The notes under the pieces: model-generated
Databases searched by the model: none
What the model saw: only the letters and a program-made list of their open reading frames with translations
Told to the model about the DNA's origin: nothing
NCBI RefSeq assembly: GCF_002775205.1
Contig: NC_036450.1
Coordinates: forward strand, 21,726,288-21,790,287
DNA length: 64,000 bases
Source of the DNA: Xiphophorus maculatus
Taxonomy: Eukaryota; Chordata; Actinopteri; Cyprinodontiformes; Poeciliidae
Direction of reading: 5' to 3'
Program-made: the position numbers and the translations under genes
In this document: one piece after another, positions 36,656 to 48,840 of the stretch
Numbering within the stretch: position 1 is the stretch's first letter
How the letters are laid out: each line of letters starts with the position of its first letter

Positions 36656-37600
36656 ATGCCCGTTTAAAAAAACATATTTATCTCCCCAAACTGCCGCCCA
36701 CTGCCTGCCATCATGAACTCGAGCCCTGAGACACGCTGTCCCTGTCGCAGCCAGAGTTTTTGCCTTAGGCAGCATGTTTGGATAAATGCATACATGTGGT
36801 TACCGTCTCTGAAGACAGGCTAGCCAGTAAACTACAGGCTTCTCCCATGTCAGCTAAAATACGGGATACCAAATGATGCTCCTCGATATGTTTTACTTGT
36901 TTATGGTTGGATCTTTTCTTCTTTTTTTCTTAAAAGAATGTTGTTTCGGGGTCAACGCTCTTAGTAATTAGTTTTGCGAATTACTTACGGCACCGTCCTT
37001 TTGGAACATGTCTGCTGCATGGCGTTTTTGTGGTGACACATATTTCCTATTTGCAACGCCAAGAAGTGTTACTCTGGGAAATATCAGGGAAAGCACCTCA
37101 GCTGGCGTTATCTATCTGCATGTGGAAATGCTGACTAACAGACAAATGAGTCGACATTAATTGGAGACTGGGTATGAGGGGTTCCTCACAGCTCAGATTT
37201 AGGCCTGAAAGTGTTTAAGATGTATATCAATGAGCGCCAAATGTATTGACGTTTGTTTTGTTGGACGATTACGAGTGTTTGGGATGGATTGGCAGCTGGT
37301 TTTGTAGGTGACCACAGAGGAAAGACATGAAATAAATAAGCATTTTGATATAAATGAACTTATCAGACTTGGATAAAACCCAAGTTTGTGTCATTTGAAA
37401 GACAAAGCAAAACTACAAAAGCAAAAATCCGCAATGATAATGTAAATCTTGAAAAGATTACAAAGAATAAAATTTCTTGTTGCGAGGTTAGACCACCAAA
37501 TCTGCTGTAAACCTATTAGTGTTAGAACGGCAAATTAAAAATGTAAGCCAGTACAAAAGATGAAGTACATATTTAAAATAGACAGAAATGCTCAAAAGTA

Positions 37601-37605
<5 letters not shown>

Positions 37606-37671
<66 letters not shown>
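37606..37671 (+). repeat. (AT)n followed by (GT)n
   Basis: About 56 bp of perfect AT dinucleotide ending in five GT units. It is a likely replication-fragile, self-pairing tract. Confidence 0.95.
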
Positions 37672-39189
37672 CCTTTTGTTTTCTTTTTTTTTGCATTCTT
37701 TATTTGTTGTTGGGATAAAACGTAACATCTTGATGAGTTTCTTTTTTCGGTTTTGCTTTTCTTTATTAGAAGCTGTTGTGATTCAGGGATGTCTCGTCTT
37801 GTGAAAGAAATTGTGCTCTGTTTTTTTCTTCAAATGCAAACACAAAGTCATGAAAACGCGATTCCCAAACAGAAACATTTGGGAACTCTGGTCCAAAATT
37901 TGCTTTTCAGGAAAAGTTAATACGAGTTGCTAGTTTCTGAGCTAAGCTAAACAGGATCTTCTTCCAACTTGTCCACAGTTTTCGTTTTGGCTCTTCTGCT
38001 TACCGTCCAGGCTGAGATGTTTTAATGTTTGCAGACACCATATCCATTTCCCCGGAAGAGCCGCTCTCAGTTTTACAGGTCACAAAACGACTTGTAACCG
38101 AAAAGAGCAACAGAAAAAAAATAGTAAATTAGAGCTGCTTGATTAGGCCTGTTTTTGATTAAAGCGCTAACAAATCACAAGAAGCCCTGAAACACGTACT
38201 ACCCCCTCTTTCTGTTGGCCTCTCGGATGTTGGGCGGTAATTTTATTTCTCTGTGCTGTGAACAAAGGCTTCTCTGTGTTGACATGCATGCGGTGACATA
38301 TCCGTCCCTGAGCAGCCATTTCTTCTTGAAAGGATAAGTGTCTGACGAGGAGAGTTCGTGTTTCCAACGAAACTAAAATTGCCGCCTGCGTTTCAGGTCC
38401 TGCTTCTTCAACGCTGCTGCAGCTTCCCTCCTTCTTTACTCCCAGACCCGGTTGGGATTGTTCATTATCTGTCACACTGTGAACATACATTTGTAGGAAC
38501 ACGGCAGCTGTTATCTTACCGTAAAACAACCATCCGAACAAACACAGACGTGTTTTATTGTTGCAGATTGAGCAGGCTCTACTGCACTTTTCCTTCACCC
38601 ACCGCAATTAACCACTCAAATTAGTGATGACCAGAAGAACAATATTTCATATTGTTTAGAGCTTCTGAAAGCAAGTTGAGGAAATCTTCAAATTTTTTGC
38701 GGAAAGTCCTGAAAAAAAAAGCAGTTTATTCTCATTCTCTCATTATATCCAGTTTGTCAAAGTAAAAGTTGTTTTCCTGTGGTGTCGCAAAGCCTCTCTG
38801 GAGGGGATCCTCATAAACCCATAAACTGTTTATCACAATCAAACTTGTCTAGTGTGATAAAGACAATGGATTGTGCCGGAAGCTAAACTGCTTGATAAAA
38901 AAAAAAGTGGGTTGCTTTGGTGATAGCCGTGGCAAAATGTCTGATGTTTAAACTCAAACATGACAAACAAGACTTACGGCGGTGTGTTGTAAGTTTATTG
39001 TGGGATTTGTTTAATTGAGTGAATAAACTGAGCTGAACAACTGAGACAGGTATAGATTAGTTCGGACATTTGTGCCCCCGCTTTAGATTATTAACAAGTT
39101 CAGGAGGGCTTCTAAACTCAGACCAAAGCTTGAGGAAAACCTTCCAGCAAGTGGAAAATGTCCTTTTGAATTGGATATCCTCATGTAAG

Positions 39190-39420
39190 ACACACAGTAT
39201 CTACTGTTGAAACAATGGGGTACAATTGTACAATTCCGAAATGAAAATCCCATAACCAGGACAACAAAAGAGCGGCTTCAGAAGCCATCTGTGAATGTCA
39301 AATATTGGACCAATGCAATGGAACATTTTTGGAAAGAACTAAAAATATTTGTCTACCAATGCTGCTCATCCAGCCTACCTGAAATGGAGAAGATCTGGAG
39401 AAAAGAATGATGGGAAATGT
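39190..39420 (+). mobile_element. Tc1-like transposase relic
   Basis: The plus strand reads NAMEHFWKELKIFVYQCCSS followed by LPEMEKIWRKE, the C-terminal Tc1-like transposase region. The usual WPSQSPDLNPIEH block is missing before EHFWKELK, so an internal deletion is visible. Stops and loss of the N-terminal half make it inactive. Confidence 0.75.
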
Positions 39421-39548
39421 TCCCAAAATGACATAGCAAGCTAGTTTAGCAGGGTTTCCCCCCCCAGTAAAATACAAGCCTGGCAGGCCACCAGGCTTTA
39501 CTTGCACCCTGACCAGGCTAAGCATTGTTTACGGATTTTATATTTTTT

Positions 39549-39792
39549 ATTGTTTGACTTTTATTTTTTTTTTCCATTTTTTTCTCCGAAGAGATTTTGC
39601 GGCGCTAGTGGCTCGTATTTTTTGTACAGTAGGCAGACAGGAAGGAGGGTGAGGAGAGGGGGGAAGACATGCGGCAAAGGTCGTCGGGACCGGGAGTCGA
39701 ACCCGCGACGTCCGCGTCGAGGACTAAGGCCACCAAACGTGGGGCGTGCTAACCCCGTGCGCCACCACAGCACGCCCCATTGTTTGACTTTT
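39549..39792 (-). mobile_element. tRNA-derived SINE, copy 4
   Basis: The reverse-oriented SINE body is flanked by an exact 14-bp duplication, attgtttgactttt (39549-39562 and 39779-39792). Its tRNA-unrelated part is slightly diverged from copies 2 and 3. Confidence 0.9.
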
Positions 39793-40082
39793 TAAAGAAT
39801 TTATAGTTGGGGTTTAGATATTTTTAGTAATGTCTTCCAATAACACATAATTACCTGGTAATATTTTCAAATTTTCTGTCAACATTAAACTTTTTTTGTT
39901 TTTTAACTCAGAAACACGGTAGGCCGTAAGACGACTGCCCTACAGCGCCCCCTACCGCTGGACTTAGCAGGTTTTCTGTAATTGATGCCAAAGGCAAAAA
40001 CTGCAAAAACATTGTCATCATGAGACAAAGTTCTTTGGGATAAAACTAACATAACGAATTTAGGGGAAAAAGCAGCAAAGTA

Positions 40083-41450
40083 CACTGCAAAAAGTCCCCT
40101 TTCAAAAAGAAGAGAAAAAAAGTTTAAAAAAATAGGGTATAATTTTATTAAAATAAGAAATATTATCTGCCAACAGAACAAGAAATTTTATTTTGTCAAG
40201 ATTTTCCAAAACAAGAAAAAATATCTAACCAAGATGAACCTACAAATATCTTAAAGTTTGTGTATTTTTACTTAGAACAAGCCAATTTTACTTGTAAGAT
40301 ATATTATCTTATTTTAAGAAAAATATTCTGAAGTAAAGAAAATGTTACTTGACATTGAATTTCTTGAAACATCTAAAACTACCGTAGTTTACTTTTATTG
40401 TTACGAAGGATTAAAATATATATTTTGTCATTGCATATTTTACTCAAGGTCCTGGAACAAGAGATGTCATCGGCTTGTCGGACTGAAGACACGAGTTCAA
40501 TTATTTTTAACATCTTCATTATGTTTAAGTTTCACATAGACACAACAAAACAAGACTACTGGTCAGGATTTAAAGGCCGGATGGGCATCTGATTCTGAAA
40601 CAATTCTGTGAAAAGACAGAACAATGAAGATATTACTCATCTGCCGCATAAGATGCCATAAGAGTCAAGCAAATCAAACTGTCCAATGCAAAAAAAAATT
40701 GGAATTAGACATCAACAATATTAATACAGGAGCTAATGAACTTCTTCCAATCAGCCATAGCCTTTTATATGTGGAAGTCTTGTCTCATTTATGCATGGCG
40801 TTTTCCAGACATCTGTCAGCAGCACAGAGAGGACTGGCCACACACACACCTGCTGAAAAGTGTAGCAGCACACTATGATGACCATCACACTATCAGTCCT
40901 CCTTTCCGAAGATCAGGACAGACACGGTTCCAATGGCCAGTAGGGAGTTGGTTTCACGATCACCACAGAGCTGAAAAGTGGTCTTGTGTGACTGAAGTTC
41001 TTGGGTCATCTGCTAATTGCACAGACAGAAAAACAATCACAAAACAAACCAGGGACTGTTTTAGGGTCCCTGGTTTTAGGGACTGTAGTCAGTGTAATGA
41101 TGAATAAGTATCATAAATTTCTTACCTCAAGAACGTGAAGGACAGCGTCATTCGCAACTCCCAAAGTTTTTTTGTAGATGGTGCAATAAGTGATGGAGAC
41201 GTGTCTGGCAAAGGCTTCGCCGTGGCAGTGGCTTGGATTACTTGAAAAATAAAACAAGTCTTATTTTAGTTCATTTGCTCAAATACAATAATCAAGCTTT
41301 TATATCTCACTGAGAATACCAAGTACAAAAACACTTAAAATAAGAAAAATATTCCAACATAAAAACCTCTTGGTGAGAAAAATGATCTTGTCAGAAAGAA
41401 AACCTTCATTTAAGATAATTAATCTTGCTAAGATTTGAATTTTTGCAGTG
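40083..41450. mobile_element. Element with cactgcaaaaa inverted ends
   Basis: The left end cactgcaaaaa (40083-40093) is the exact reverse complement of the right end tttttgcagtg (41440-41450). The AT-rich arms carry short inverted motifs (aagtcttattttag type), and a 0.5-kb more balanced core lies at 40.56-41.10 kb. No transposase frame and no clear target duplication were found. Similar arms appear near 15.0 and 49.36 kb, so it is probably a MITE family, or two nearby half elements. Confidence 0.55.
41044..41077. repeat. Short hairpin (aaccagggac stem)
   Basis: A 10-bp stem, aaccagggac, pairs with gtccctggtt, giving a small stem-loop within the core of the 40.1-41.5 kb element. A third copy of tagggac follows. 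Confidence 0.5.
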
Positions 41451-41546
41451 CAGAATGCAGAACCGGTGGAGAACCGCTGCTGTGAATTACTGACATCAAA
41501 AATGACATCATGTGCTGCTCAAAGGTTTTTTCGTGCAACTGTCATG

Positions 41547-41550
<4 letters not shown>

Positions 41551-41583
<33 letters not shown>
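41551..41583 (+). repeat. (CA)n microsatellite
   Basis: About 33 bp of uninterrupted AC dinucleotide. Confidence 0.92.
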
Positions 41584-41586
<3 letters not shown>

Positions 41587-43499
41587 CTGGTTTTCAAAGC
41601 TATGATCCACATGTTGCAATCTGTCACTGAGAGCATTTCTCTGGGCGCTAAGCACACATGCAGACGACGGCGCTCTGGTAATTGTTGTTGTACCTGCGCA
41701 GAAGAACAAAAGGTTAAAGGTTCTTTTTTTTTTTTTTCACAGAAAATTTCCCATCAGCAACTTTCCTTCTTGCTGACGGAGTAAAACTGACATGTGAGCA
41801 TTTTCGATTGCCAAAACAAAATGAAGAAAACAAAAAACTAAAAAAGTATGCAAAAAAAAAAAAAAAACTGAAATTCCTGGCAGCTCTTTATTACTGCCCC
41901 CTCATCCCGCCCCCTGCCTGTTTCCAGGCTTTGGAGGCTGTTTAATACGAAGCTCAGCGCATTGTTCTGGCAGGGCAGCTTTGTGTATAATGACATCTGA
42001 CAGCGGTGGAGACGAACTGAAGAAGCACGTCTGTCTCTCTATAAGTATTTACAAAACCTAACTCTGGGGAACCGCATTCCATTTCTGGAAATGCCATCGT
42101 GAGCGAGTCGCCGTGAACAACCACATGGATCCAACTATTACTTTGAAATACCTAGAAAAAAAAGGGGGACGGGGGGAAATGGGGGTGCACTAGCCTCTCC
42201 CTGCCCCCCTAAAATTGGAACAATTTGAAAATGGGTGGTGTAGAAGTGAAGAATGTCAATGAGAACTGCTCTAAGAGGTACAGTTACAGGGAGCGCTCCA
42301 TTAGAGCTGCTGGCTCCACTCACTCTGGCTGTTGTTCTGCTTTGGCAGCCGTCCAACACTGGAGGGATTTGGGCTCTGCTGTGCTTTATAAACTCAGCCT
42401 TAAAAGTAAAATGTAAGTATGTTAAGGCCCGGTGTGTTGCTCAGTTTTTTTCTCTTTCGTTCTTTCTGAATAATAGTGAGAATCTCTCTCAAAAGTAGAG
42501 ATTTGAGGCCGCGGCTTATACGGCGAGCAGAAACGCTCGACCATTTCGAAATTTAGGCCTTCTCAGTCTTCAACTTTCATGTTTGAAATGAAGTCTGAAG
42601 TAAGTTTGTTGGAATGGAGTGCCAGCTGGATGAGGCAGAGAGGAGAGGAGAGGGAGGGAGGGGGTCGGACGGTAAGGTTAGTAAAACTCCTCGGCTCTTG
42701 TTTTGACTCCTCTCTAATCTCTCTAATTGGTATTTGGGGTCCAAAGACCCCTGAGAGCTGCCGGATCTTTTGAAGTAAAAGTGTCGTGATGTGACAGGGT
42801 CAGAAGAAAAAGGGCCTTGCGAATCGCTGGACGGGTTTTGTTTCTTGTGCTCCGTCCTGCTGCTCTCGGCCCTCAGGACCCAAACCGGTCCAAGCGGGCT
42901 TCACCTACAGCGCCGCTAACCTTGGAGATTGTTCACTCGGCATCCCTCGGTTGCTCTTTTCCCAAATCCTCGGGGTTGGCGTTCTAATCGAGAAGGAGGA
43001 AATACCCTTCAGCAAATCCTGGAGGCACTTCTGCGTGTTTTCGCTTGTTCAAATTGGGCAGTAGAGGAAACGGTTGTAAAAAAAAAAAAAAAAAAAAATC
43101 CCCACAAAACTAAAAAAAAAAAAAATATAGGAGTAAAGTTTACTTTTCACATAACTTGCCCTCAACTACTTTACCATCCATCCGTCTGTCTGTCTGTAAA
43201 ACAGCTCAAGCTCCATGTCCCACCACCTGTGTCCACACTGTTGATTATTCACATCCTGACTGATAAATTGTAAAAGTAGCTGAAATTGTTTGACACTGTG
43301 CTAAATAGACCTGTACAGCCAAATATCACGTAGGGAGTTCCTCAAGGTTGTAACCTCGGGACCCTTCTCATAACATCTTTGTGACTACCCCTAAAAACCC
43401 CCCCCCCAAAAAAACATTTCCATTTGCTCTTGCCTACTTTTAAAATTGGTCATTTTTCATTGAGAAATGAAAAATAAGAAAATACTTATTCTTATTTTT

Positions 43500-43625
43500 G
43501 AAACGTTTTCATTTTAATCTGTTTGACATGTTTTTTCTTGTATGTTGTTTTTAACTTCTTTGTACAATCACTTTGAATTGTCTCTGGCTGAAAGGTGCTA
43601 AGTAAATAAAGTCGCCTTGCCTCTT
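43500..43625 (+). mobile_element. 3' tail relic of a fish LINE
   Basis: The end ggctgaaaggtgctaagta, followed by aataaagtcgccttgcc, matches a 3' tail common in fish non-LTR retrotransposons. A related tail (gctgaaatgtgccgtac, then aaataaacgtggcttgac) occurs near 52.93 kb. Only the tail is present. Confidence 0.5.
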
Positions 43626-43754
43626 CCGTATATTACATTGCTGTGTCACCAACTTACCATAGTCCACCTCTGACTCTGCAACAACTTTCACATTGGATAG
43701 AAATAATTGTTGTTGTTGCTATCAATGCAAATTTGACTCAGTAAGGCTAAAGAC

Positions 43755-43838
<84 letters not shown>
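43755..43838 (+). repeat. (AACT)21 array
   Basis: Twenty-one perfect tetramer copies (84 bp), ending about 80 bp before the gas1 CCAAT box. Perfect arrays of this length are usually polymorphic. Confidence 0.97.
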
Positions 43839-44389
43839 CCGCATCGTTTCAGGAGCAAGTCAGTGTGAGTAACTTGCGTCACAGACCACAATAGGTGACG
43901 ATTGACTCGCAGCGGACCAATCAGCCGCGGTTGTTCCTAAACGAAGTCAACGCTGTAGCTGCAACTCCCGCATTAGAGACTTGGAGGCTGGAGCTACTGT
44001 GGGTCAGCGGGCCGTCTTTGGAAAGCAAAACTCGAGATAAGTGTTCCGGAATCGTCGTGCTGATCTAGACCTGGACAATTATTATTATTTTTTCGTCCCC
44101 AGTGTATTCCCGAAAACGGGACCCCCCCCACCCCTCCTTTTTTTTCTTTTAAATTACTGAACCGAAACTAAGGATATGCTTCATGCTTCAACTTTGAAAG
44201 CTTCCCAACCTGAAATATGGTTCTAACTGTGCAGCTTTGCACTTTATTGCGGCGCCTCGCTGCCGTTAAGCCACCGGCTGTGACGGGATGAGAAGCGATC
44301 CGCCTTATTCTGGGTAGACTTTACGATGGAGACGTTCTTATGCAGTTAGTTTTACACGCTTGGACGAAATCAAGCTGTTGCCATCATTA
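43839..44389 (+). promoter_or_regulatory. gas1 promoter and 5' UTR region
   Basis: A CpG-rich stretch directly precedes gas1 and includes a CCAAT box (43917-43921, context ggaccaatcag) and several CpG-bearing motifs (ttgcgtcac, aggtgacg). No TATA box is evident, as is usual for CpG-type developmental promoters. The start site cannot be fixed from sequence. Confidence 0.55.
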
Positions 44390-45139
44390 ATGGAGCGGGT
44401 TCTACTTCTGATATGCTGCGAGTTGATCATAGCCATCGGTTCCTGTGGCGGATCTCCGAACCATAACCATCGCCCCGTGTGCTGGAAAGCCATCCTCGGA
44501 TGTCAGGGAGAAGCCGAGTGCCGTTACGCGTACGACCAGTACCTCCACGCCTGCGCGTCCGTTATCAGCGGCGTGCGCAGGAAGTGTCCCAGCCACTGCA
44601 TCTCATCTCTCATCCAGCTCAACCTGACCCGGCACGGCCCGGATCTGGAGGACTGCGACTGCGCCGCGGACCCGGTGTGCCGGAGCACCCAGCGAGCCAT
44701 CGACCCTTGCATGCCGCGGACCAGCACCATGGGCTGCACCGAGGCGCGGCTGCAGTGCGAGACGGACCCGGCGTGCAGCTCGGCGATGGCGGATTACCTG
44801 CTCCACTGCCGGAAGCTTTTTGGGGGCCAGAGGTGCTCGGAGAGCTGCCGCAAAATGATCGCCAAAATGCGCTCCATGCCGAGGGCGCAGCAGCTCGACG
44901 CCTGCGTCTGCGACGGCACCGACAGGAACATCTGCGAGTACATCAAGGAGAGGATGAAGACTCTGTGCGCGGAGTCCGGCGACAGGTTCGCGGGCAGCGG
45001 ATTCGGGGACTCCGAGGAGGACACGGAGGAAGATGATATTTACCAGGATTATTATGTGGAGAACTCCGGCAGCTCTCCAGCTTATCAAACACATCTGAAA
45101 ACTTTGACCTTCATGATGGCTGTCGCAGGATTCATCTGA
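44390..45139 (+). CDS. gas1: Growth arrest-specific protein 1 (GAS1)
   Basis: GAS1 is a GPI-anchored cell-surface protein. It acts as a Hedgehog co-receptor with CDON/BOC and is structurally related to GDNF receptors. The gene is a single exon, as in other vertebrates. The first ATG is at 44390; the frame opens at 44360 only with TTG, so 249 aa is taken. Residues 1-18 form a signal peptide (MERVLLLICCELIIAIG). GAS1/GDNFR-like Cys-rich domain 1 (about 30-115) contains CWKAILGCQGEAECRYAYDQ, the family motif CPSHCISSLIQLNLTR with an N-glycosylation site, and EDCDCAADPVC. Domain 2 (about 118-200) contains MGCTEARLQCETDPAC and ACVCDG. A short acidic linker (DSEEDTEEDD) and a weakly hydrophobic tail for GPI attachment follow. 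It lacks the long Gly/Ala-rich insertions of human GAS1 (345 aa). Assignment to gas1a or gas1b is not possible here. Confidence 0.95.
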   Translation: MERVLLLICCELIIAIGSCGGSPNHNHRPVCWKAILGCQGEAECRYAYDQYLHACASVISGVRRKCPSHCISSLIQLNLTRHGPDLEDCDCAADPVCRSTQRAIDPCMPRTSTMGCTEARLQCETDPACSSAMADYLLHCRKLFGGQRCSESCRKMIAKMRSMPRAQQLDACVCDGTDRNICEYIKERMKTLCAESGDRFAGSGFGDSEEDTEEDDIYQDYYVENSGSSPAYQTHLKTLTFMMAVAGFI

Positions 45140-45788
45140 AGGACTGTTATCTGTTACAGTTTTTCTTTTTTTAAATTATGTGGTAAAATGACATTAGACC
45201 ATGGCCAGTCCAAGGAATATGGGGGCCCTGAGTGGAACTCCATTTGGGATCCCCAGTGCAGCTAACCCCACATACCCTAGAAAGGTAGGGAGGAAGGCAG
45301 AGTTTATAGTTAAAGGGGTAAAGGTCACCGAAATGCAACTCCAGTTCAGACACAGGCAGAAAAAAAAAGAATCTTGCATTAAATATGATCCAGTTAACGG
45401 TACTTTTAAGCTACAAACGATATCATTTGGAATGCAGAAATGTTGTTCATACAATTGAATCAGATTTTAAAAGTAGATAAAATTCATGGTTTTGAGTTGC
45501 TAACAGTAGTTAGCACCAAAGTTAGTAGCAATTTCAATTTAGCATACTCCGAGTGTTACTTTACAAAGGGTGATAAAGGTCATATTCATTGTATTCTGTG
45601 CAATAAGAGCGTTTACCTAAATACTACTAAAGTCAGCAGCAGTTTATTCTATACTTTTGACTCAATCTAATTGTAAGATTGAAAATAGTAATAAAGAAAT
45701 GCCACAGGTGAAACAGTTAAATGTGTAATAATCAGGATGCTAAATTATTTTTGCAGCGGCTGAAATAATAATTGCTTTTTCTGCTTTA

Positions 45789-45794
45789 AATAAA
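45789..45794 (+). terminator. Candidate proximal poly(A) signal of gas1
   Basis: AATAAA about 650 nt after the stop, followed by a GT-rich stretch. A further AATAAA occurs at 45690-45695. Confidence 0.4.
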
Positions 45795-45882
45795 AGTGAT
45801 ATCTTGTTGTACATTTTGTACAACCTGTGGCGTTTTTATTTTACTTTTGAGAGTAAAGTCCAATTCTCTTAGGACCTCCAGG

Positions 45883-45896
45883 CCAGCAGAGGGCCC
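45883..45896 (+). promoter_or_regulatory. CTCF-like motif
   Basis: ccagcagagggccc matches 13 of 14 positions of the core CTCF consensus as I know it. It lies just beyond the proximal gas1 3' end and may mark an insulator or loop anchor. The call rests on motif only. Confidence 0.4.
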
Positions 45897-46572
45897 TAAG
45901 CGGTCAAAACGTTTGCTTGTACCTTGGGCTTTCTCTGAAGTATCATCTGAAAATTAGACTTAAGAGCATTTTTTATGCCCGCGTGTTAAACTGCACACTT
46001 TACATCAGTGTATATTTTGTTGAAACGACACAATATCATTAAAAAAAAAGGTTTTATAAGAGTTTTTTTATATATATATATATATATATGAACGAGTTGC
46101 ACTGTATAGCAAGGTGAGAACCACCTTTGTACAGCCGTGTGTGTTTCACAGATGAAGAAAGTTTGTGTTGTCTCTACGTGCCTAAAGTTCCAGAGTAAGC
46201 CGTCGCTTCCCTTTGAGAGAAACCAAAGTTACATGAGTTTCAACCCCAGGGCAGATTCTGACATCTGCTGTAGGAAGCTCTTAGACTGATGCACTTGTCT
46301 CTGTAAACATGGATGTTTGTAGAAGACAGAAGTGTTAATTCCAGACGATTGCATGTTCAAACAGACCAAAGAAAGGATAAATCACACTGCTGGGGGATTT
46401 GGAGCCAAAAAAAAAGAGAGAAGTCGCTCGGTTGGCTAGTTTTGTCTTCACTGCCTGTTTGTTTTAAGACTTCAAATGCACAAAGCGTGGACAAAAAATA
46501 TATGCTTGTAATTTGATGAGGGATTTTATGTACCTGTTAAGAACACAGACCCATGAATGTAAAACTATACTG

Positions 46573-46578
46573 AATAAA
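46573..46578 (+). terminator. Candidate distal poly(A) signal of gas1
   Basis: AATAAA followed by a TG/T-rich region about 1.4 kb after the stop. A long 3' UTR is usual for GAS1 mRNAs. Confidence 0.45.
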
Positions 46579-48840
46579 GTGATTTTAAATGTAATTTCTG
46601 CCTCACACAAGTTATTTTTTATGGGAAGGAAAGATTTTTGTTCTTTATTGGAGCTGTGTGATCATTTTTAATAACATTTCTGAGTAGCATTTTGTCAAAG
46701 TGGGGGCAAAATGTCCCCATGGCAAACGAGACAAAACAAAAACAAAGCAGCACCCCCTGCTGGTAGATATATTTTGGTGTCATATAGCTATATTTCACTA
46801 CAGTAGACTTTTTACAGTCATTTTAAATCATTTGATATCAGCGAGTTCCAAATAAGTTCTATGAAATGACTAAAACTGCAGTAAGATGAAACAGCAAAAA
46901 TGAGTAACAGCCCCTACTGGTAAATATTGTTTATTGGAGTTTCAAGTCATGTTTTCCTGTGCAAAAGATCAGAAGAACAGAAACATTTATCATAATTTTT
47001 TTAACTGATTTAAAAAAACAAGATCAATATACAAGACTGGTCCAATCTTGAAAATTGTATTAAAATTCAATTTACAATGAAGATTGACCAAAACTATACA
47101 GGTGCTAAAAGGCCCAAAATAACCAGAATTTACTGGAGCTACATGACATTATTGTCAGTGAAGAAAGAAACAAGTGTGTTTTATTTATTTTCCAAGCCTA
47201 TTTTCTGTTATTAATTTAAGTTTTCTCGGAAATATGGAACATTGTTGCTTGAACACATTTACAGCTTTTTAGATTATAGTTTTGCAGACTTTTCAGACGT
47301 CTCCAACAGGCATGCCTGTGGTTCATGTGGAGCCAGCTCTCTGAGATTTCTAAAAAAAAAAAAAAGAGAGAGAAAAACTTTGCCCCCTCCTTCACTTGTG
47401 ATAATGGGTCTTAAAACCATCGGTGGCAGCTATTCTCCTTTGCTAGGGGGGGAAAAAAAAGATCTTTTCTCCGACCCATTGGTCGGACGAAAAGTCGAGT
47501 GGCACCTCTTTTATGCAGATGCAAAACACACAATGGGGCAGCAGCACAATGTCGGGGCACTTCATTCACCCTGTTCCTCTGTCACCCTTCACATGGAGAG
47601 GGGGAAGAGAGAAGACAGCTGTCCCAATAGAAGACGGAGGAGGAGAGCAGAAGAGAAGAGAGTTCAGATCTGCTGATGCTCCATGCACAGCTTCTCGTTT
47701 GTTTTGGTTAACAGTTAGTTTAGCAGAATAATACTTAGAGGTCTTCCTCAGTTTAACACATAAGTGACGAAATAGTATTCCTACTTTGTTGTACAAAGTG
47801 ACTTAAAACATCATAAGTTGTTGTGGGCTTAAATTTTTGTAAGGATTGCACGCTGCGTCACAATTTCTTGGTGTTTTCCTGCGACAAAACAAAACAAAAC
47901 AGGTTTTGTTCTAATCTGGACATTAATACGTGCAATTTATTTGGATTATTTTTTTTTTTTTCCAAATTAACTTTTGTTCACTCCATGTAGTGTTTTCAGA
48001 ATGAGGATCAATTCTCACCCAACAGAATTCTAAGCCAAATCAATCAAAGAACAGGTCACACCGTCAGTTTCACTTCTAGTTTCAAGCATCCAGCATGTCG
48101 AGGTGAGCAAAGCATCCCATACTGCTATGTAGAAGTAGATAATTATGTAAATATGGGGTGATTACTGTGATATTTGAGTCATGATTTCATAGTGGTGGTG
48201 TACATATGTTCTGTGGGAGTGTTGCAGAACTCAAGAAGGTATTTTTTTTCTTATGTAATGCAGACATAATCATTTTTTGTGCTTAAATGAACACATTTTC
48301 ATATAAAAAAAATTAAGCAAAAATGTTTGCAAATGTTTATCACTGTAGGTTTTGTTGACAAGGTCCCTGCTTGAAAATACTGAGTTAGCACAAAGAGCTT
48401 TAAAAGAATTTCCGTCATCAAGTGATTTGACTGTATTTATTATGTTTGCGTTATGCACATTAAATGTGATGTATAATATTCACAATCATAACACCAACAC
48501 AAGGCTTTGCTGTCTATTAATCTGTCAAAATCTCAAATAGTAGCCCAATATACATAGATCAAGTAGTTTCTAATTTAATACAAATCAAAATAAAATAAAC
48601 AACTAAGTCTGTTGCACGGAAAACGCCGCTTAGTCGTGACAAGAGGATAAACTATTTGGTTACTGCATTACACGAGCTAATGCCAGCTGACTTTGTCTTT
48701 AAAATCTACACATATGGTTTTGCTTAAAAAGCTTTAGCCCATTTATAAGCCCTCGCATTTAATGAAAAGAAAACAAATGACCAAATTGACCTAAAGCAAA
48801 GTGAGCTGAAAAAAACAAAACAGTGGCCCACAGTAATTAC

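Larger units (their letters stand above)
32251..43838. other. Gene-free stretch between fbp1 and gas1
   Basis: Over 11 kb without a recognisable exon. It holds poly(A)/(T) runs, (AC)n at 33.76 kb, a B-box repeat with ATGG tail at 36.15-36.51 kb, (TTTCC)n and (AT)n arrays, a Tc1 relic at 39.2 kb, a SINE at 39.55-39.79 kb, a cactgcaaaaa element at 40.08-41.45 kb and a LINE-tail relic near 43.5 kb. Long unrepeated segments at about 33.9-36.0, 36.8-39.1 and 41.9-43.3 kb could hold gas1 enhancers, but nothing in the sequence alone shows this. Confidence 0.45.

Noticed and set aside
43755-43838. Possible CRISPR or telomere-like array
   Set aside because: It is a uniform AACT tetramer without spacers, and this is a nuclear eukaryotic window. 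It is a simple microsatellite.
44360-44389. Ten-codon N-terminal extension of gas1
   Set aside because: It begins with TTG. The first ATG at 44390 directly precedes a good signal peptide, so the extension is not accepted.
44603-45094. Antisense 163-codon frame and a 185-codon frame (44479-45036) overlapping gas1
   Set aside because: They are by-products of high GC in gas1. They have no ATG-driven homology, and the gas1 frame has the conserved Cys pattern.
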